Origin: Streptomyces aidingensis
Lineage (GTDB): Bacteria > Actinomycetota > Actinomycetes > Streptomycetales > Streptomycetaceae
NCBI RefSeq assembly: GCF_900112355.1
Contig: NZ_FOLM01000013.1
Coordinates: forward strand, 62,001 to 126,000
Direction of reading: 5' to 3'
Length of the DNA stretch: 64,000 nucleotides
How positions within the stretch are numbered: position 1 is the first letter of the stretch; each line of letters begins with the position of its first letter. This document shows, in pieces, positions 17,829-25,371 of this stretch. The position numbers and the translations under genes were made by a program. The notes beneath the pieces are model-generated. The model did no database searches. It saw only the letters and a list, made by a program, of their open reading frames with translations, and was not told where the DNA came from.

Positions 17829-19226
17829 GTGACACGGATGAAGCAGACCACCACACCGCCGGGAACCGGCGACCGCGCCGCGCTCCCGCCGGCCACGGCC
17901 GCCACCGCCGGCGCCGCCGGCGGCGCCGGGAGCGGCGGCGGCGCGCCACGGCGGGGCCGCCTCACCGACTCCTTCACCGAGAGCGACCGGGCCAAGCAGC
18001 GTGCCCTGCGCCGGATGAAATCCCTCGCCACCGGGCTGCTGCTGTTCGTCGCGGTGGTCTATGTCCTTGCCACCTGGGCGGAGCGCGCCGGCGCCGGAGC
18101 CTGGGCCGGCTATGTGGCCGCCGCGGCCGAGGCCGGCATGGTGGGTGCGCTCGCCGACTGGTTCGCCGTCACCGCCCTCTTCCGCCACCCGCTCGGCCTG
18201 CGCATCCCGCACACCGCGATCATCCCCACCAAGAAGGACCAGCTCGGCCAGTCGCTCGGCGACTTCGTCGGCGAGAACTTCCTCTCCGAAGAGGTGATCC
18301 GGGAACGGCTCCGCTCCATCGCCCTCGGCCGCCGGCTCGGCGACTGGCTCGGCCGCCCCGAGAACGCCGACCGGGTCACCGGCGAACTCGCCTCCGCACT
18401 GCGCGGCGGCCTCGCCGTGCTGCGCGACAACGATGTGCAGGCCGTGGTGGGCGAGGCCATCACCCGCCGGGCCGAGGCCGCGCGGATCGCCCCCCGCCTC
18501 GGCGATGTGCTGGCCCGCACGGTGGCCGACGGCGGCCACCACCGCGCCGTGGACCTGTTCTGCGCCAAGGCCCACCGCTGGCTGACCAGTCACCGGGAAA
18601 CCGTGATGGAGGCCGTCGAGACCGGCGCCCCGGGCTGGACCCCGCGCTTTGTGGACCGCCGCATCGGCGAGCGCGTCTACCGGGAACTGCTGCGCTTCGC
18701 CGCCGAGATGCGCGACCAGCCGGACCACCCGGCGCGCGGCGCCCTGGACCGTTTCCTCGGCGACCTCGCGGAACAGCTCCGCGGCGACCCGGAGACCCAG
18801 GAGCGGGTGGAACGCCTCAAGACCGAGTTCCTGCACCGGCCGGAGATCCAGGACATCATCACCTCCGCCTGGTCGTCGGTGCGGGCCATGCTGCTCACCG
18901 CCGCCGAGGACGAGCAGAGCGCGCTGCGGCTGCGCGCCCGCGCCTCGGTGCTCTCCCTGGGCCGGAAACTGGCCGAGGACGACCGGCTGCGCGCCAAGCT
19001 CGACGGCTGGGTGGCGGACGCCGTGGTCCATGTGGTGAGCGGCTACCGCCGCGAGATCACCCGGCTGATCACCGACACCGTCGCCGCCTGGGACGCCCGG
19101 CACACCTCCCGCAAGATCGAACTGCACATCGGGCGCGATCTCCAGTTCATCCGCCTCAACGGCACCATCATCGGCGCCCTGGCCGGTCTCCTCATCCACA
19201 CCTTCACCCACACCCTCGGCGGCTAG
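17829..19226 (+). CDS. DUF445 family membrane protein
   Basis: The 465-residue protein starts with a low-complexity Ala/Gly/Thr region, then two membrane helices (about 68-85 and 95-115, containing WAGYVAAAAEAGMVGALADWFAVTALFRHPLG). A long soluble helical region and a C-terminal hydrophobic helix (LNGTIIGALAGLLIHTF) follow. The ALADWFAVTALFRHP segment is the DUF445 signature. The family's function is unknown. TAGACC (17817-17822) is 6 nt before GTG 17829, so a leaderless start there is plausible; ATG 17838 is an alternative. Confidence 0.85.
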   Translation: MTRMKQTTTPPGTGDRAALPPATAATAGAAGGAGSGGGAPRRGRLTDSFTESDRAKQRALRRMKSLATGLLLFVAVVYVLATWAERAGAGAWAGYVAAAAEAGMVGALADWFAVTALFRHPLGLRIPHTAIIPTKKDQLGQSLGDFVGENFLSEEVIRERLRSIALGRRLGDWLGRPENADRVTGELASALRGGLAVLRDNDVQAVVGEAITRRAEAARIAPRLGDVLARTVADGGHHRAVDLFCAKAHRWLTSHRETVMEAVETGAPGWTPRFVDRRIGERVYRELLRFAAEMRDQPDHPARGALDRFLGDLAEQLRGDPETQERVERLKTEFLHRPEIQDIITSAWSSVRAMLLTAAEDEQSALRLRARASVLSLGRKLAEDDRLRAKLDGWVADAVVHVVSGYRREITRLITDTVAAWDARHTSRKIELHIGRDLQFIRLNGTIIGALAGLLIHTFTHTLGG

Positions 19227-19397
19227 CCGGCCGGTGCCGTCAGGCCGCGGAGGCGTGCGCCGGGGGCGGGCACCGGCACGGGGCGGCCCGGCGCGTCCGG
19301 AGGCCCAACTGCCACCCGGTCATGGACGCCTGGTGCCGGGGCCGGGCGGGGCCGCAGGGCCGGGCCGCCGGACCGGCACGATAGTCTGGATCCCTGC

Positions 19398-19472
19398 GCG
19401 CCTGTAGCCCAGCTGGCCAGAGGCCGCCGACTTAGGATCGGCGTGTCGCGGGTTCGAGTCCCGCCAGGCGCA
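19398..19472 (+). tRNA. Unusual class-I tRNA with UAG anticodon (nominally Leu, CUA)
   Basis: The 75-nt cloverleaf is clear. The acceptor stem is GCGCCTG/CAGGCGC, the anticodon stem is GCCGA/TCGGC around the loop CTTAGGA, and the T arm is GCGGG-TTCGAGT-CCCGC, with A73. U33 and G37 are in place, so positions 34-36 read UAG, which would decode CUA leucine codons. However, the variable region is only 5 nt (GTGTC), whereas bacterial tRNA-Leu carries a long variable arm. The D stem pairs only GCC/GGC and has an extra base. CCA is not encoded. A strong terminator follows 19 nt later. It could be a non-standard isoacceptor, a tRNA charged by another synthetase, or a decaying gene. Confidence 0.75.
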
Positions 19473-19491
19473 CCCGTCGAGCCGGTCAACA

Positions 19492-19518
19492 GGCCCCGGA
19501 ACCACCGGTTCCGGGGCC
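19492..19518 (+). terminator. tRNA terminator hairpin
   Basis: Bases 19492-19503 are exactly complementary to 19507-19518, forming a 12-bp G+C-rich stem with a 3-nt loop, followed by GTTCGG. It lies 19 nt downstream of the tRNA. Confidence 0.8.
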
Positions 19519-19619
19519 GTTCGGCATCCGGTGGGCGGGGCTGGCGTGGCGGGCGGAGCGGGCGGGATAGCGTGGGGGTGTCGGCTGTAACTTCCCTCTC
19601 CCTGTGGAGGAACTGAGCG

Positions 19620-20051
19620 ATGGCAACCACGCGCACCGCGACTACCAACTGGAACGGCCCGCTGATCGGCGGCGCCGGCAAGGTCGAGCTGGAGTCGTCG
19701 GGGCTCGGCAGCTATGACGTCACCTGGCCTTCCCGGGCCGAGGAGCCGAACGGCCGGACCAGCCCCGAAGAACTGATCGCAGCCGCCCACTCCTCCTGCT
19801 ACTCCATGGCCTTCTCGGCGGGACTGGCCAAGGCCGGGACCCCGCCGGAGACGGTCGAGGTCCAGGCGGCCGTGACCTTCCAGCCCGGTGAGGGGATCAC
19901 CGGCATCGTGCTGAAGGTGCGGGCCCGTATCCCGGGGATCTCCGAGGAGGACTTCCGGGCCGCGGCCGAGACGGCCAAGGAGAACTGCCCGGTGAGCAAG
20001 GCGCTCAAGGCGGTGCCGATCAGCCTGGAGAGTGCCGAGCTGCTGAGCTGA
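19620..20051 (+). CDS. OsmC-family peroxidase
   Basis: At 143 residues this matches OsmC/Ohr proteins, which reduce organic hydroperoxides. Both reactive cysteines are present: HSSCYSMAF (about 60) and KENCPVSKAL (about 124). The TSPEELIAAAHSSC segment is diagnostic and closer to OsmC than to Ohr. The ATG at 19620 follows GGAGGA by 7-8 nt. Convergent with cbtA across a shared terminator. Confidence 0.93.
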   Translation: MATTRTATTNWNGPLIGGAGKVELESSGLGSYDVTWPSRAEEPNGRTSPEELIAAAHSSCYSMAFSAGLAKAGTPPETVEVQAAVTFQPGEGITGIVLKVRARIPGISEEDFRAAAETAKENCPVSKALKAVPISLESAELLS

Positions 20052-20083
20052 GCGCACCCGCCCGGCGTCGCCCGGGAACCGGC

Positions 20084-20113
20084 CGGGCCGGGACGGTGAT
20101 CCGTCCCGGCCCG
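20084..20113. terminator. Bidirectional terminator between osmC and cbtA
   Basis: A 13-bp perfect stem (20084-20096 with 20101-20113) closes a TGAT loop. It lies between the convergent osmC and cbtA genes. Confidence 0.8.
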
Positions 20114-20132
20114 TGCCCGTCCCGGCCCGTGC

Positions 20133-20927
20133 TCAGCCGGCCGGCCGGGCGGCAGCCGCAAACGTGCCGCGGCCGGCCGCCGGGTCGTAGCGCAGTCCCA
20201 GCCAGCCGAACACCGCGCCGAGCGCCGCCCACAGCACCGCGTGCCCGGCCAGCGACAGCAGCCGGAAGTCCCAGAGCAGTTCGGCCGGCACCCGCACCGG
20301 GTCCGGGTTGGGCGGCAGCAGGAACAGCACGGTGAGGGTGGCCAGCAGGACGAGCGCCACCGCGGAGTGGCGGACCGGCGCCGGCCGGCCGGCCGCGGCC
20401 AGGGTGCGGTGCAGCCGCCAGGCGGCGGCCGTGCCCGCCGCCCCCAGGAACATGGCGGTGAGCCAGAGGAGCTGCCGGTCACCGACGGTCCCGGAGTCCC
20501 CGACCCCCGGCGGGCTCGCCGGATAGCGCAGGCCGGGAAGCAGGGACAGCGCCAGGAAACCCGCGCCCGCCAGGGTGAGCGCGCGCATCCAGTGGTCGCC
20601 GCCGCTGAGCGCGGTGCGCCGGTGCAGCAGGGCGTAGGCGATGCCGAAGAAGACCCCGAGGGCCAGGCCGGTCACCACGGCGGTGACGACCAGTCCGAAG
20701 TGCTGCGTGCCCCGGCTGAAGACCTCGGTCTCGCCGTGCGCCAGCGAGGCGGCGAGCGCCAGGGCCTGGCCGGTGTGTTCGCGTTCCTCCTCCAGAGCGA
20801 TGGCGCGGTCCATCAGCGGCCCGGCCACCAGCAGTGCGAAAAGCCCGGAGAGCAGCCCCGCCGACCCGCCCGCGGCCAGGCCGCGGGCGAGCAGGGGCAG
20901 CACCGGGGAAGGTGCTGACGTCGTCAT
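20133..20927 (-). CDS. cbtA: CbtA-family predicted cobalt transporter subunit
   Basis: The 264-residue membrane protein has about six hydrophobic helices. The first (LLARGLAAGGSAGLLSGLFALLVAGPLMDRAIALEEE) carries the CbtA hallmark of a Gly-rich helix followed by a conserved acidic patch. CbtA with CbtB is thought to bring cobalt into cells that make cobalamin, a role predicted mainly from their repeated position behind B12 riboswitches. That arrangement is seen here: cbtB and a cobalamin riboswitch lie just upstream. The start is the ATG at 20927. Confidence 0.88.
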   Translation of the reverse strand: MTTSAPSPVLPLLARGLAAGGSAGLLSGLFALLVAGPLMDRAIALEEEREHTGQALALAASLAHGETEVFSRGTQHFGLVVTAVVTGLALGVFFGIAYALLHRRTALSGGDHWMRALTLAGAGFLALSLLPGLRYPASPPGVGDSGTVGDRQLLWLTAMFLGAAGTAAAWRLHRTLAAAGRPAPVRHSAVALVLLATLTVLFLLPPNPDPVRVPAELLWDFRLLSLAGHAVLWAALGAVFGWLGLRYDPAAGRGTFAAAARPAG

Positions 20928-20978
20928 GTGCGGTTGTCCTCCCGTGAACTGCCGTGTCCGGCCGTGTCCCGCCGTGCC

Positions 20979-21212
20979 TCAGTGGCAGGGAGCGCCGAAC
21001 AGATGACGGCCGTCGTGGGAGAACTCGTGCAGATAGTCGCCGGTGGCGGCGATGGCCTGGCCGTTGTCGAAGAAGACCGCCCAGAGCGCGAGCAGGGCGA
21101 TCACGGCGGCGACGGCCGCGATGGTCCAGTCCCGGGCGGAGCGGACGGACGACGCGTCCGCGGGGACGGCTGCCGGAGCGGCGGCGGCCGGGTCAAGGGT
21201 GTGCTCGGACAT
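20979..21212 (-). CDS. cbtB: CbtB-family small cobalt transporter subunit
   Basis: This 77-residue protein has one membrane helix (DWTIAAVAAVIALLALWAVFF, about 28-48) and a C-terminal tail rich in metal ligands (LHEFSHDGRHLFGAPCH, four His, one Cys and acidic residues), exactly as expected of CbtB. The ATG at 21212 follows AGGAGGT by 5 nt. It is the first gene of the cbtBA operon and sits about 30 nt after the riboswitch. Confidence 0.9.
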   Translation of the reverse strand: MSEHTLDPAAAAPAAVPADASSVRSARDWTIAAVAAVIALLALWAVFFDNGQAIAATGDYLHEFSHDGRHLFGAPCH

Positions 21213-21239
21213 CCCTACCTCCTCCTGGGGTTTCCACGC

Positions 21240-21400
21240 CCCATGGATCGGAGAGCGACGGGTCAGTTCCTGGCTTCCGGACGGGCTGGCACGGCAGGCA
21301 CGTCCGGTCACAGTGGCGGGACCGCCCCGGCTTCGCACCGGGTTCCTGAGGGACCGTCGCCTCGGTATGAACATATGGCCTCATGAGGGTGGCAGGCCGC
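21240..21400 (-). ncRNA. Cobalamin (B12) riboswitch controlling cbtBA
   Basis: On the minus strand the leader contains the B12 box GCCACTGT (complement of 21310-21317). Before it come the conserved GGAACCCGGTGCGAAGCC core (complement of about 21333-21350) and CCCG. After a variable arm comes GAAGCCAGGAACTG (complement of 21264-21277). This order is diagnostic of AdoCbl riboswitches. It should shut down cbtBA when cobalamin is plentiful. The outer limits are approximate. Confidence 0.92.
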
Positions 21401-21443
21401 TCGCGCCCCGTCAACGTGGGCCGTCACACCCGGGGCCGGTGTT

Positions 21444-22610
21444 TCAGCGGTGCGGCAGGAGCCAGGACGGGCCGTCCGGGGAGTCGGTCCACAGGGTCTG
21501 GTACGGGCCGTCCACGGTGATGCCGAAGCGCCGTGGCCCGGGGCGCCCGGCCGCCGTCCAGACGTCGTGCAGCTCCTCCAGCCGGGCCCACAGCCGGCGC
21601 GGACCCGCCTCCTCCACCCGTCCGGCGCGGTGCAGGCGCGCGATGGAGCCGTCCGCGGCGCGCAGGCAGACGAGGGTGGGGGAGTCCCCCTCGGGGTCGG
21701 GATCGCGCCGCCAGTCGAGGTCGGGTTCGACCAGGCTCAGCAGAAAGCGGAAGTCGTCGTCGTCCACGGCGGCGGCGCCCAGCGCGGTTCGGCGGGCGTC
21801 GGCCGGTCCGGGTTCGGCGGGCGGGGCGGTGACCGGGGGGCGTCCGACGGCGGTGGCCGAGGCCGTGGCCCGCAGCGGCATGAACCAGGCGCCGGCCAGG
21901 AACCGGCCCTCCGCCTCGTCCGCCCCGGTGCGCCGCAGCCGGGCCACGGCGTTGCCGAGCGGGGCCACCATCAGACCGTCCCTGGTGAGCTGCCGCAGCC
22001 AGGGCAGGGGGACGGTGTCCACCCGGCAGGTGGCGATGATCCGGTGGTAGGGGGCCTTCTCCGGCCAGCCGAGGGCGCCGTCGCCGGTGATCACGGTGGG
22101 GTGGTAGCCGGCCTCGGCGAGATGGGCGCGGGCGGCGGCGGTGAGTTCGGGGGTGATGTCGATGCTGGTGACGTTGGTGTCGCCGAGCCGGTGGGCGAGC
22201 AGAGCGGCGTTGTAGCCGGTGCCGGTGCCGATCTCCAGCACCCGTTGTCCGTCGGCGGTCTCCAGTTGGTGCAGCATCTCGGCCATCAGCGAGGGCTGTG
22301 AGCTGGAGGAGGTGGGTTCGCCGCCGAATCTGCGGGTGACCAGGGCGTTGTCCGAGTGCACGCCGCGCAGCCAGAGTCCGGGCCGCTGTTCGCGGGAGAT
22401 CTTCAGACCGGAGGGGTCGTAGTAGTACGGCACGAAGAGGTGGCGGGGAACGGCGCGGAAGGCGGCGCGCCAGGCGGGATCGGGCAGGTCGCCGGCGTCC
22501 TCCAGGGCGGCGGCCAGTTCCTTGCGCAGCCGCTCGGCCGTCCGCTCGATCTCCGCCGCGGCGCCCGCCGGTGTGCTGGTGCGCCGCTCGGTTTCCGCGC
22601 CCTGCTTCAC
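21444..22610 (-). CDS. PCMT-like SAM-dependent methyltransferase
   Basis: The 388-residue protein resembles protein-L-isoaspartate methyltransferase. Residues about 75-260 contain PRHLFVPYYYDP, SQPSLMAEMLHQL, the SAM loop VLEIGTGTGYNAALLA and LGDTNVTSIDITPEL. A C-terminal domain of about 130 residues is extra compared with housekeeping PCMT. Homologues of this long type occur in Streptomyces near peptide-modifying gene sets, but no ATP-grasp or precursor gene is seen here, so its target is unknown. GTG 22610 follows GGAGG by 8 nt, which I prefer to a start at 22691. It is divergent from the monooxygenase gene split by the mobile element. Confidence 0.8.
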   Translation of the reverse strand: MKQGAETERRTSTPAGAAAEIERTAERLRKELAAALEDAGDLPDPAWRAAFRAVPRHLFVPYYYDPSGLKISREQRPGLWLRGVHSDNALVTRRFGGEPTSSSSQPSLMAEMLHQLETADGQRVLEIGTGTGYNAALLAHRLGDTNVTSIDITPELTAAARAHLAEAGYHPTVITGDGALGWPEKAPYHRIIATCRVDTVPLPWLRQLTRDGLMVAPLGNAVARLRRTGADEAEGRFLAGAWFMPLRATASATAVGRPPVTAPPAEPGPADARRTALGAAAVDDDDFRFLLSLVEPDLDWRRDPDPEGDSPTLVCLRAADGSIARLHRAGRVEEAGPRRLWARLEELHDVWTAAGRPGPRRFGITVDGPYQTLWTDSPDGPSWLLPHR

Positions 22611-22840
22611 GTCCTCGCCCTCCGCCGGTCGTCCCTCGGGTCTACGAGCACCGTGCCACGTATGCCGGATATGCCGCACCCGGATAACCATCGAACCAGC
22701 CAGTAACGCCCGTCCGCACTTCCGCCGGCGGCTGCCCGGGGCGCGGCGGTGCCGTGACCGGCGGACGCGGCCGGTGTAGGAGACTGCCGGCAGTGGTCCG
22801 GGAAGGCCGGGCCGGTGTTCCTTCGTCTCAGGGGTGTTGT

Positions 22841-22974
22841 GTGGCCAGTGTGGTGAAGATCAATGTGCTGACGGTCAGTGCCGAGCAGCGGGCGGTGCTG
22901 GAGGAGCGGTTCGGGGCCCGGGCCGGGATGGTGGAGAGCGCGGACGGCTTCGAGTGGTTCGAGCTGCTGCGGCC
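22841..22974 (+). pseudogene. 5' part of an antibiotic-biosynthesis-monooxygenase (ABM) gene, interrupted by the mobile element
   Basis: The fragment encodes the first 44 residues plus two bases of an ABM-domain protein (VVKINVLTVSAEQRAVLE, then DGFEWFELLRP), a ferredoxin-like dimeric fold found in heme- or quinone-modifying monooxygenases. The coding sequence stops being sensible exactly at the CC at 22973-22974. The remainder (65 residues) is found at 29573-29770, and joining the halves across the core makes an in-frame CCG proline codon. GTG 22841 is one possible start; GTG 22850 is another. Confidence 0.85.
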
Positions 22975-22996
22975 ACAACAGGTGTTCCGATGTACC
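22953..22996. promoter_or_regulatory. attL, left junction of the integrative element
   Basis: The left half is host ABM sequence (gagctgctgcgg), the centre is the CC core at 22973-22974, and the right half (22975-22996, beginning acaacaggtgttccg) is the attP arm. That arm is a near inverted repeat of the arm at attR. Confidence 0.8.
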
Positions 22997-23052
22997 ACTA
23001 GTCAAGCCGCGGGTAAACCCGTTCGAGGGTACGGCCGGGAGCGTGATCACGC

Positions 23053-23231
23053 GGGCGGTCGGAGGGACTTTTGGGCGGGAGCTGCCATGGGGGGAGAGAT
23101 CGGGCGCCCGTACGCTGGCTCCGCGAATCGGGCTGGCTTGTGGCCTGCCCGGTATGTAGCCCGATGGGGCGCCCGGTCTTCGAGGCTCCCCCCATGGTGG
23201 CTGCCTAAAAGTCCCGGAGACCGACCGCCCC
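23053..23231. repeat. Large imperfect inverted repeat just inside attL
   Basis: The arm from 23053 (gggcggtcggagggactttt onward) is matched in reverse complement by the arm ending at 23231 (aaaagtcccggagaccgacc, then gcccc). Arms are about 65-70 nt, with shared blocks such as CCATGGGGGGAG and GGGCGCCC and small indels, around an unpaired centre of about 40 nt. It lies in the 256-bp gap between attL and the end of the XRE gene. It could be a single-strand origin, a strong terminator or a structured RNA; I see no ORF worth calling here. Confidence 0.75.
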
Positions 23232-23252
23232 GACACACGATGTGTGTGGAAT

Positions 23253-24431
23253 TCAGTCCTCGATACCGGATGCCTGGCGGAGAACGGCCAATTGCGGATT
23301 CGCCCGTTTATGCGTGGAGTCAATGACGCGCAGAACCTCTTGCCACATGGGGTTGAGTCGTGCCAACTGAGGTGCTGTATTCCATGCGCGGTAAAGGCTG
23401 TCGAGTGAGGCGGAGACATCACCCACGTCCAACTGGGCTCTTGCTGCCGCGATGTAGGTGTGGGCGATTCGCAGTGGCGGCAGGCCGCTGGTGGCCGTCT
23501 CCAGGTCATCCGTCAGGCCCAGGGCCTTTTTGGGGCGGCCCAGGTCTGTCAGCGTGGCCAAGTTGTGGACGAACGTGTTGCGTGGGCCGAATGTCAGCCC
23601 GTGTACCTTGAAGTCGTTGGTGAACGGCTGTGAGGCATGGCGGGCGGATTGAATGTGGCGATTGGCTTCGCGTCGGGCCTCCTTGTCGTCGGGCAGTCTG
23701 CCTGCGAGAGTCATCCCGCGCAGGTTGAGCAGCCCGACGGCGATGTCTCGTTCTTCGCCGCTCAGTGCGCGTTCAGCCCTGCTGATGGCACGTTCAACGA
23801 CCATCAGACCGCCTTCGCAGTCCCCGAAGTTCAGATAGGTACCTGCCCTGTCCCTGGCGGCCACGGCCTCGCTCAAGGGGTTGTGCTTCTGTCCGGCCGC
23901 CCAGCGCTGACGAGATACCGCCAACTCTGCCAGGTCCATCCAGCGGTGGCGTGCGGCCATCCAGTAGACCGACCCGTACACGTCTGCCAGGGCAGCCCAG
24001 CTTTCCTCAGAGTTCTCGGCGTGGGCCAGAGATGTGGCCTTTTTGAGGAGCAGTGGAAGCATGGGCATCAGCTTTGTGATCTTTGCTGTGTCGCGGAGCT
24101 GATCAACCCGTTCCAGCTCCGCATGAATCTCTCCGAGTGTTGGCGGCTTCACTCGTGGCAGATCGAAATCACGAATCGCCTTGCGGAGATCGGCAATTAC
24201 TGCTTCCTCGTCGTGAGCGATCGGTGCCCGTCCCTGGACTTCAGCCATGGTTACTCCCATGGCACGTCCGAGTGAGGCGGCTGCCGAGGGCGTGAGGGTA
24301 CGATCCCCCACCTCGATCTTGCTGAGGAGGGACACTGAGATATTTGCTTTACGAGCCAATTGGAGCTGCGACAGACCACGGTCCTTGCGCAGCTTCTTGA
24401 CGTTGGCTCCGGGAGTTAGTTGCGTCTCCAT
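23253..24431 (-). CDS. XRE-family regulator with C-terminal TPR-like region
   Basis: The 392-residue protein has an N-terminal helix-turn-helix of the Cro/CI type (about 9-65: NVKKLRKDRGLSQLQLARKANISVSLLSKIEVGDRT). A long all-helical region (about 80-380) looks like degenerate tetratricopeptide repeats, as in many Streptomyces XRE regulators that bind peptides or partner proteins. It is the first gene inside the left end and is divergent from the small-ORF operon, so it probably regulates element functions. Codon 5 is CTA, and base composition is lower in G+C than in chromosomal neighbours. Two direct repeats and a palindrome lie in the divergent promoter. Confidence 0.85.
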   Translation of the reverse strand: METQLTPGANVKKLRKDRGLSQLQLARKANISVSLLSKIEVGDRTLTPSAAASLGRAMGVTMAEVQGRAPIAHDEEAVIADLRKAIRDFDLPRVKPPTLGEIHAELERVDQLRDTAKITKLMPMLPLLLKKATSLAHAENSEESWAALADVYGSVYWMAARHRWMDLAELAVSRQRWAAGQKHNPLSEAVAARDRAGTYLNFGDCEGGLMVVERAISRAERALSGEERDIAVGLLNLRGMTLAGRLPDDKEARREANRHIQSARHASQPFTNDFKVHGLTFGPRNTFVHNLATLTDLGRPKKALGLTDDLETATSGLPPLRIAHTYIAAARAQLDVGDVSASLDSLYRAWNTAPQLARLNPMWQEVLRVIDSTHKRANPQLAVLRQASGIED

Positions 24432-24517
24432 AGGCGTGCTTCTCTCGGTGCTGTGGCTCTGCTCACCATGCTCTCATCCTTTCAGGCACGCCGCACGGTG
24501 CCTGTCACCTCACGCAT

Positions 24518-24576
24518 TGTGCAACTTCTGTGCAAGTCACCTCGCCGCACCGTCAGTTAACTGTCTGTAAGCAGAC
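24518..24576. promoter_or_regulatory. Candidate operator cluster between the XRE gene and the small-ORF operon
   Basis: TGTGCAA is repeated at 24518 and 24529, exactly 11 bp apart. CAGTTAACTG (24554-24563) is a perfect palindrome, and GTCTG-taag-CAGAC (24563-24576) is a perfect inverted repeat. All lie in the 210-bp divergent region, so they are candidate sites for the XRE protein or a partner. Confidence 0.5.
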
Positions 24577-24641
24577 GAGAACCCCCGCAGCCGTGGTAGC
24601 GGCCCGGGGGCGTGGCCAGTCGCTGGAAGGAGCGCTGACGC

Positions 24642-24911
24642 ATGAAGAGTAACGCCCGGAGGTCGGGGCCGAGGAGCGTAAGGCCGGGTTCCGGCCTGGT
24701 GGAACAGCCGGAACGCCTGAGCTGTGACCGAGGCGAGTTGGTGCCGCCGCCCGGCGCTGCGGTTCCGGTGGTGGATGCGGCGACGATGGTGTTGCCGCGT
24801 GTGTGGCCGGAGCGTGGGGGCTGGGCTCGGGTACGGCCGTACGTGCGCCGGATTCCGGGTCTGGTGCGGCCCCGGCGTCGGGTGCTGGTGGTCGCGCGGG
24901 GGTGGCGCTGA
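24642..24911 (+). CDS. Small Arg-rich protein of unknown function, first of four overlapping element ORFs
   Basis: The 89-codon ORF begins at the ATG at 24642, with GGAAGGAG about 8 nt upstream. It encodes a basic, Pro/Val/Arg-rich product ending RRRVLVVARGWR. I recognise no domain. Its stop overlaps the next start (TGATG). The arrangement with the following three ORFs makes real expression likely, although the coding signal alone is modest. Confidence 0.55.
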   Translation: MKSNARRSGPRSVRPGSGLVEQPERLSCDRGELVPPPGAAVPVVDAATMVLPRVWPERGGWARVRPYVRRIPGLVRPRRRVLVVARGWR

Positions 24912-25138
24912 TGCCTCCCGTGTGGATGAAGCCCGGTGCGGTGGTGCGTGACGGGCGGGTGCGGCAGCTCGGACAGGTCGTTGAGGTGCTGGGTACGGCT
25001 GTTGTGCTGCGGCCGGTCAAGGGACGGGGTCGGCATTGGCGGACGGACGTGCGGTGCTGCCATCGGGTGAGCGACCGTGAGTCCCTGCCGGTGCTGGCGC
25101 GGCTGGCGTCGCGGGTGTGGGGGAGGCGGCAGGCGTGA
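24911..25138 (+). CDS. Small element protein of unknown function (75 aa)
   Basis: It starts at the ATG at 24911, which overlaps the preceding stop. The product (KPGAVVRDGRVRQLGQVVEVL, then VVLRPVKGRGRHWRTDV) has a beta-rich pattern similar to that of the next ORF (RGQLVRDTARDQVGEVMDFV, then VQLRPLAGGREWDADRERV). The two are therefore probably paralogues made by duplication, perhaps SH3-like barrels. No function is known to me. It overlaps the next gene by 4 nt. Confidence 0.6.
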   Translation: MPPVWMKPGAVVRDGRVRQLGQVVEVLGTAVVLRPVKGRGRHWRTDVRCCHRVSDRESLPVLARLASRVWGRRQA

Positions 25139-25371
25139 ACAGCGAAGAACTCCCGGGACTGGAGCGGGGGCAACTGGTTCGGGACACGGCGCGTGATCAG
25201 GTCGGTGAGGTGATGGACTTCGTTGGCGGGCGGGTGCAGTTGCGTCCGCTGGCGGGCGGCCGTGAGTGGGATGCGGACCGGGAGCGCGTCACGGTCCTTG
25301 ATGCCCGCGAATCGCTGCGTGTGCGGGTTGCGGTGGAGAACCGGCGCTCGCGTTGGGGGGTGCCGAGGTGA
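25135..25371 (+). CDS. Small element protein (78 aa), apparent paralogue of the preceding ORF
   Basis: It starts at GTG 25135, overlapping the previous stop. The pattern G-x-x-V-R-D-x-x-R-x-x-Q-x-G-x-V followed by V-x-L-R-P-x-x-G-x-x-W matches the previous product. Proteins of this type are frequent in Streptomyces plasmids and integrative elements. Its role is unknown. It overlaps the next ORF by 4 nt (GTGA). Confidence 0.62.
   Translation: MNSEELPGLERGQLVRDTARDQVGEVMDFVGGRVQLRPLAGGREWDADRERVTVLDARESLRVRVAVENRRSRWGVPR

Noticed and set aside
16290..19211. A 973-codon open frame on the minus strand spanning the SGNH and DUF445 genes
   Set aside because: Its right half is antisense to the well-supported DUF445 gene and has no family resemblance. 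The true SGNH start is at 17645, with a good Shine-Dalgarno and signal peptide.
22754..23326. Single ORF running from the ABM gene into the mobile element
   Set aside because: Residues after the CC core at 22973-22974 are low-complexity and match nothing. The frame is simply open across attL.
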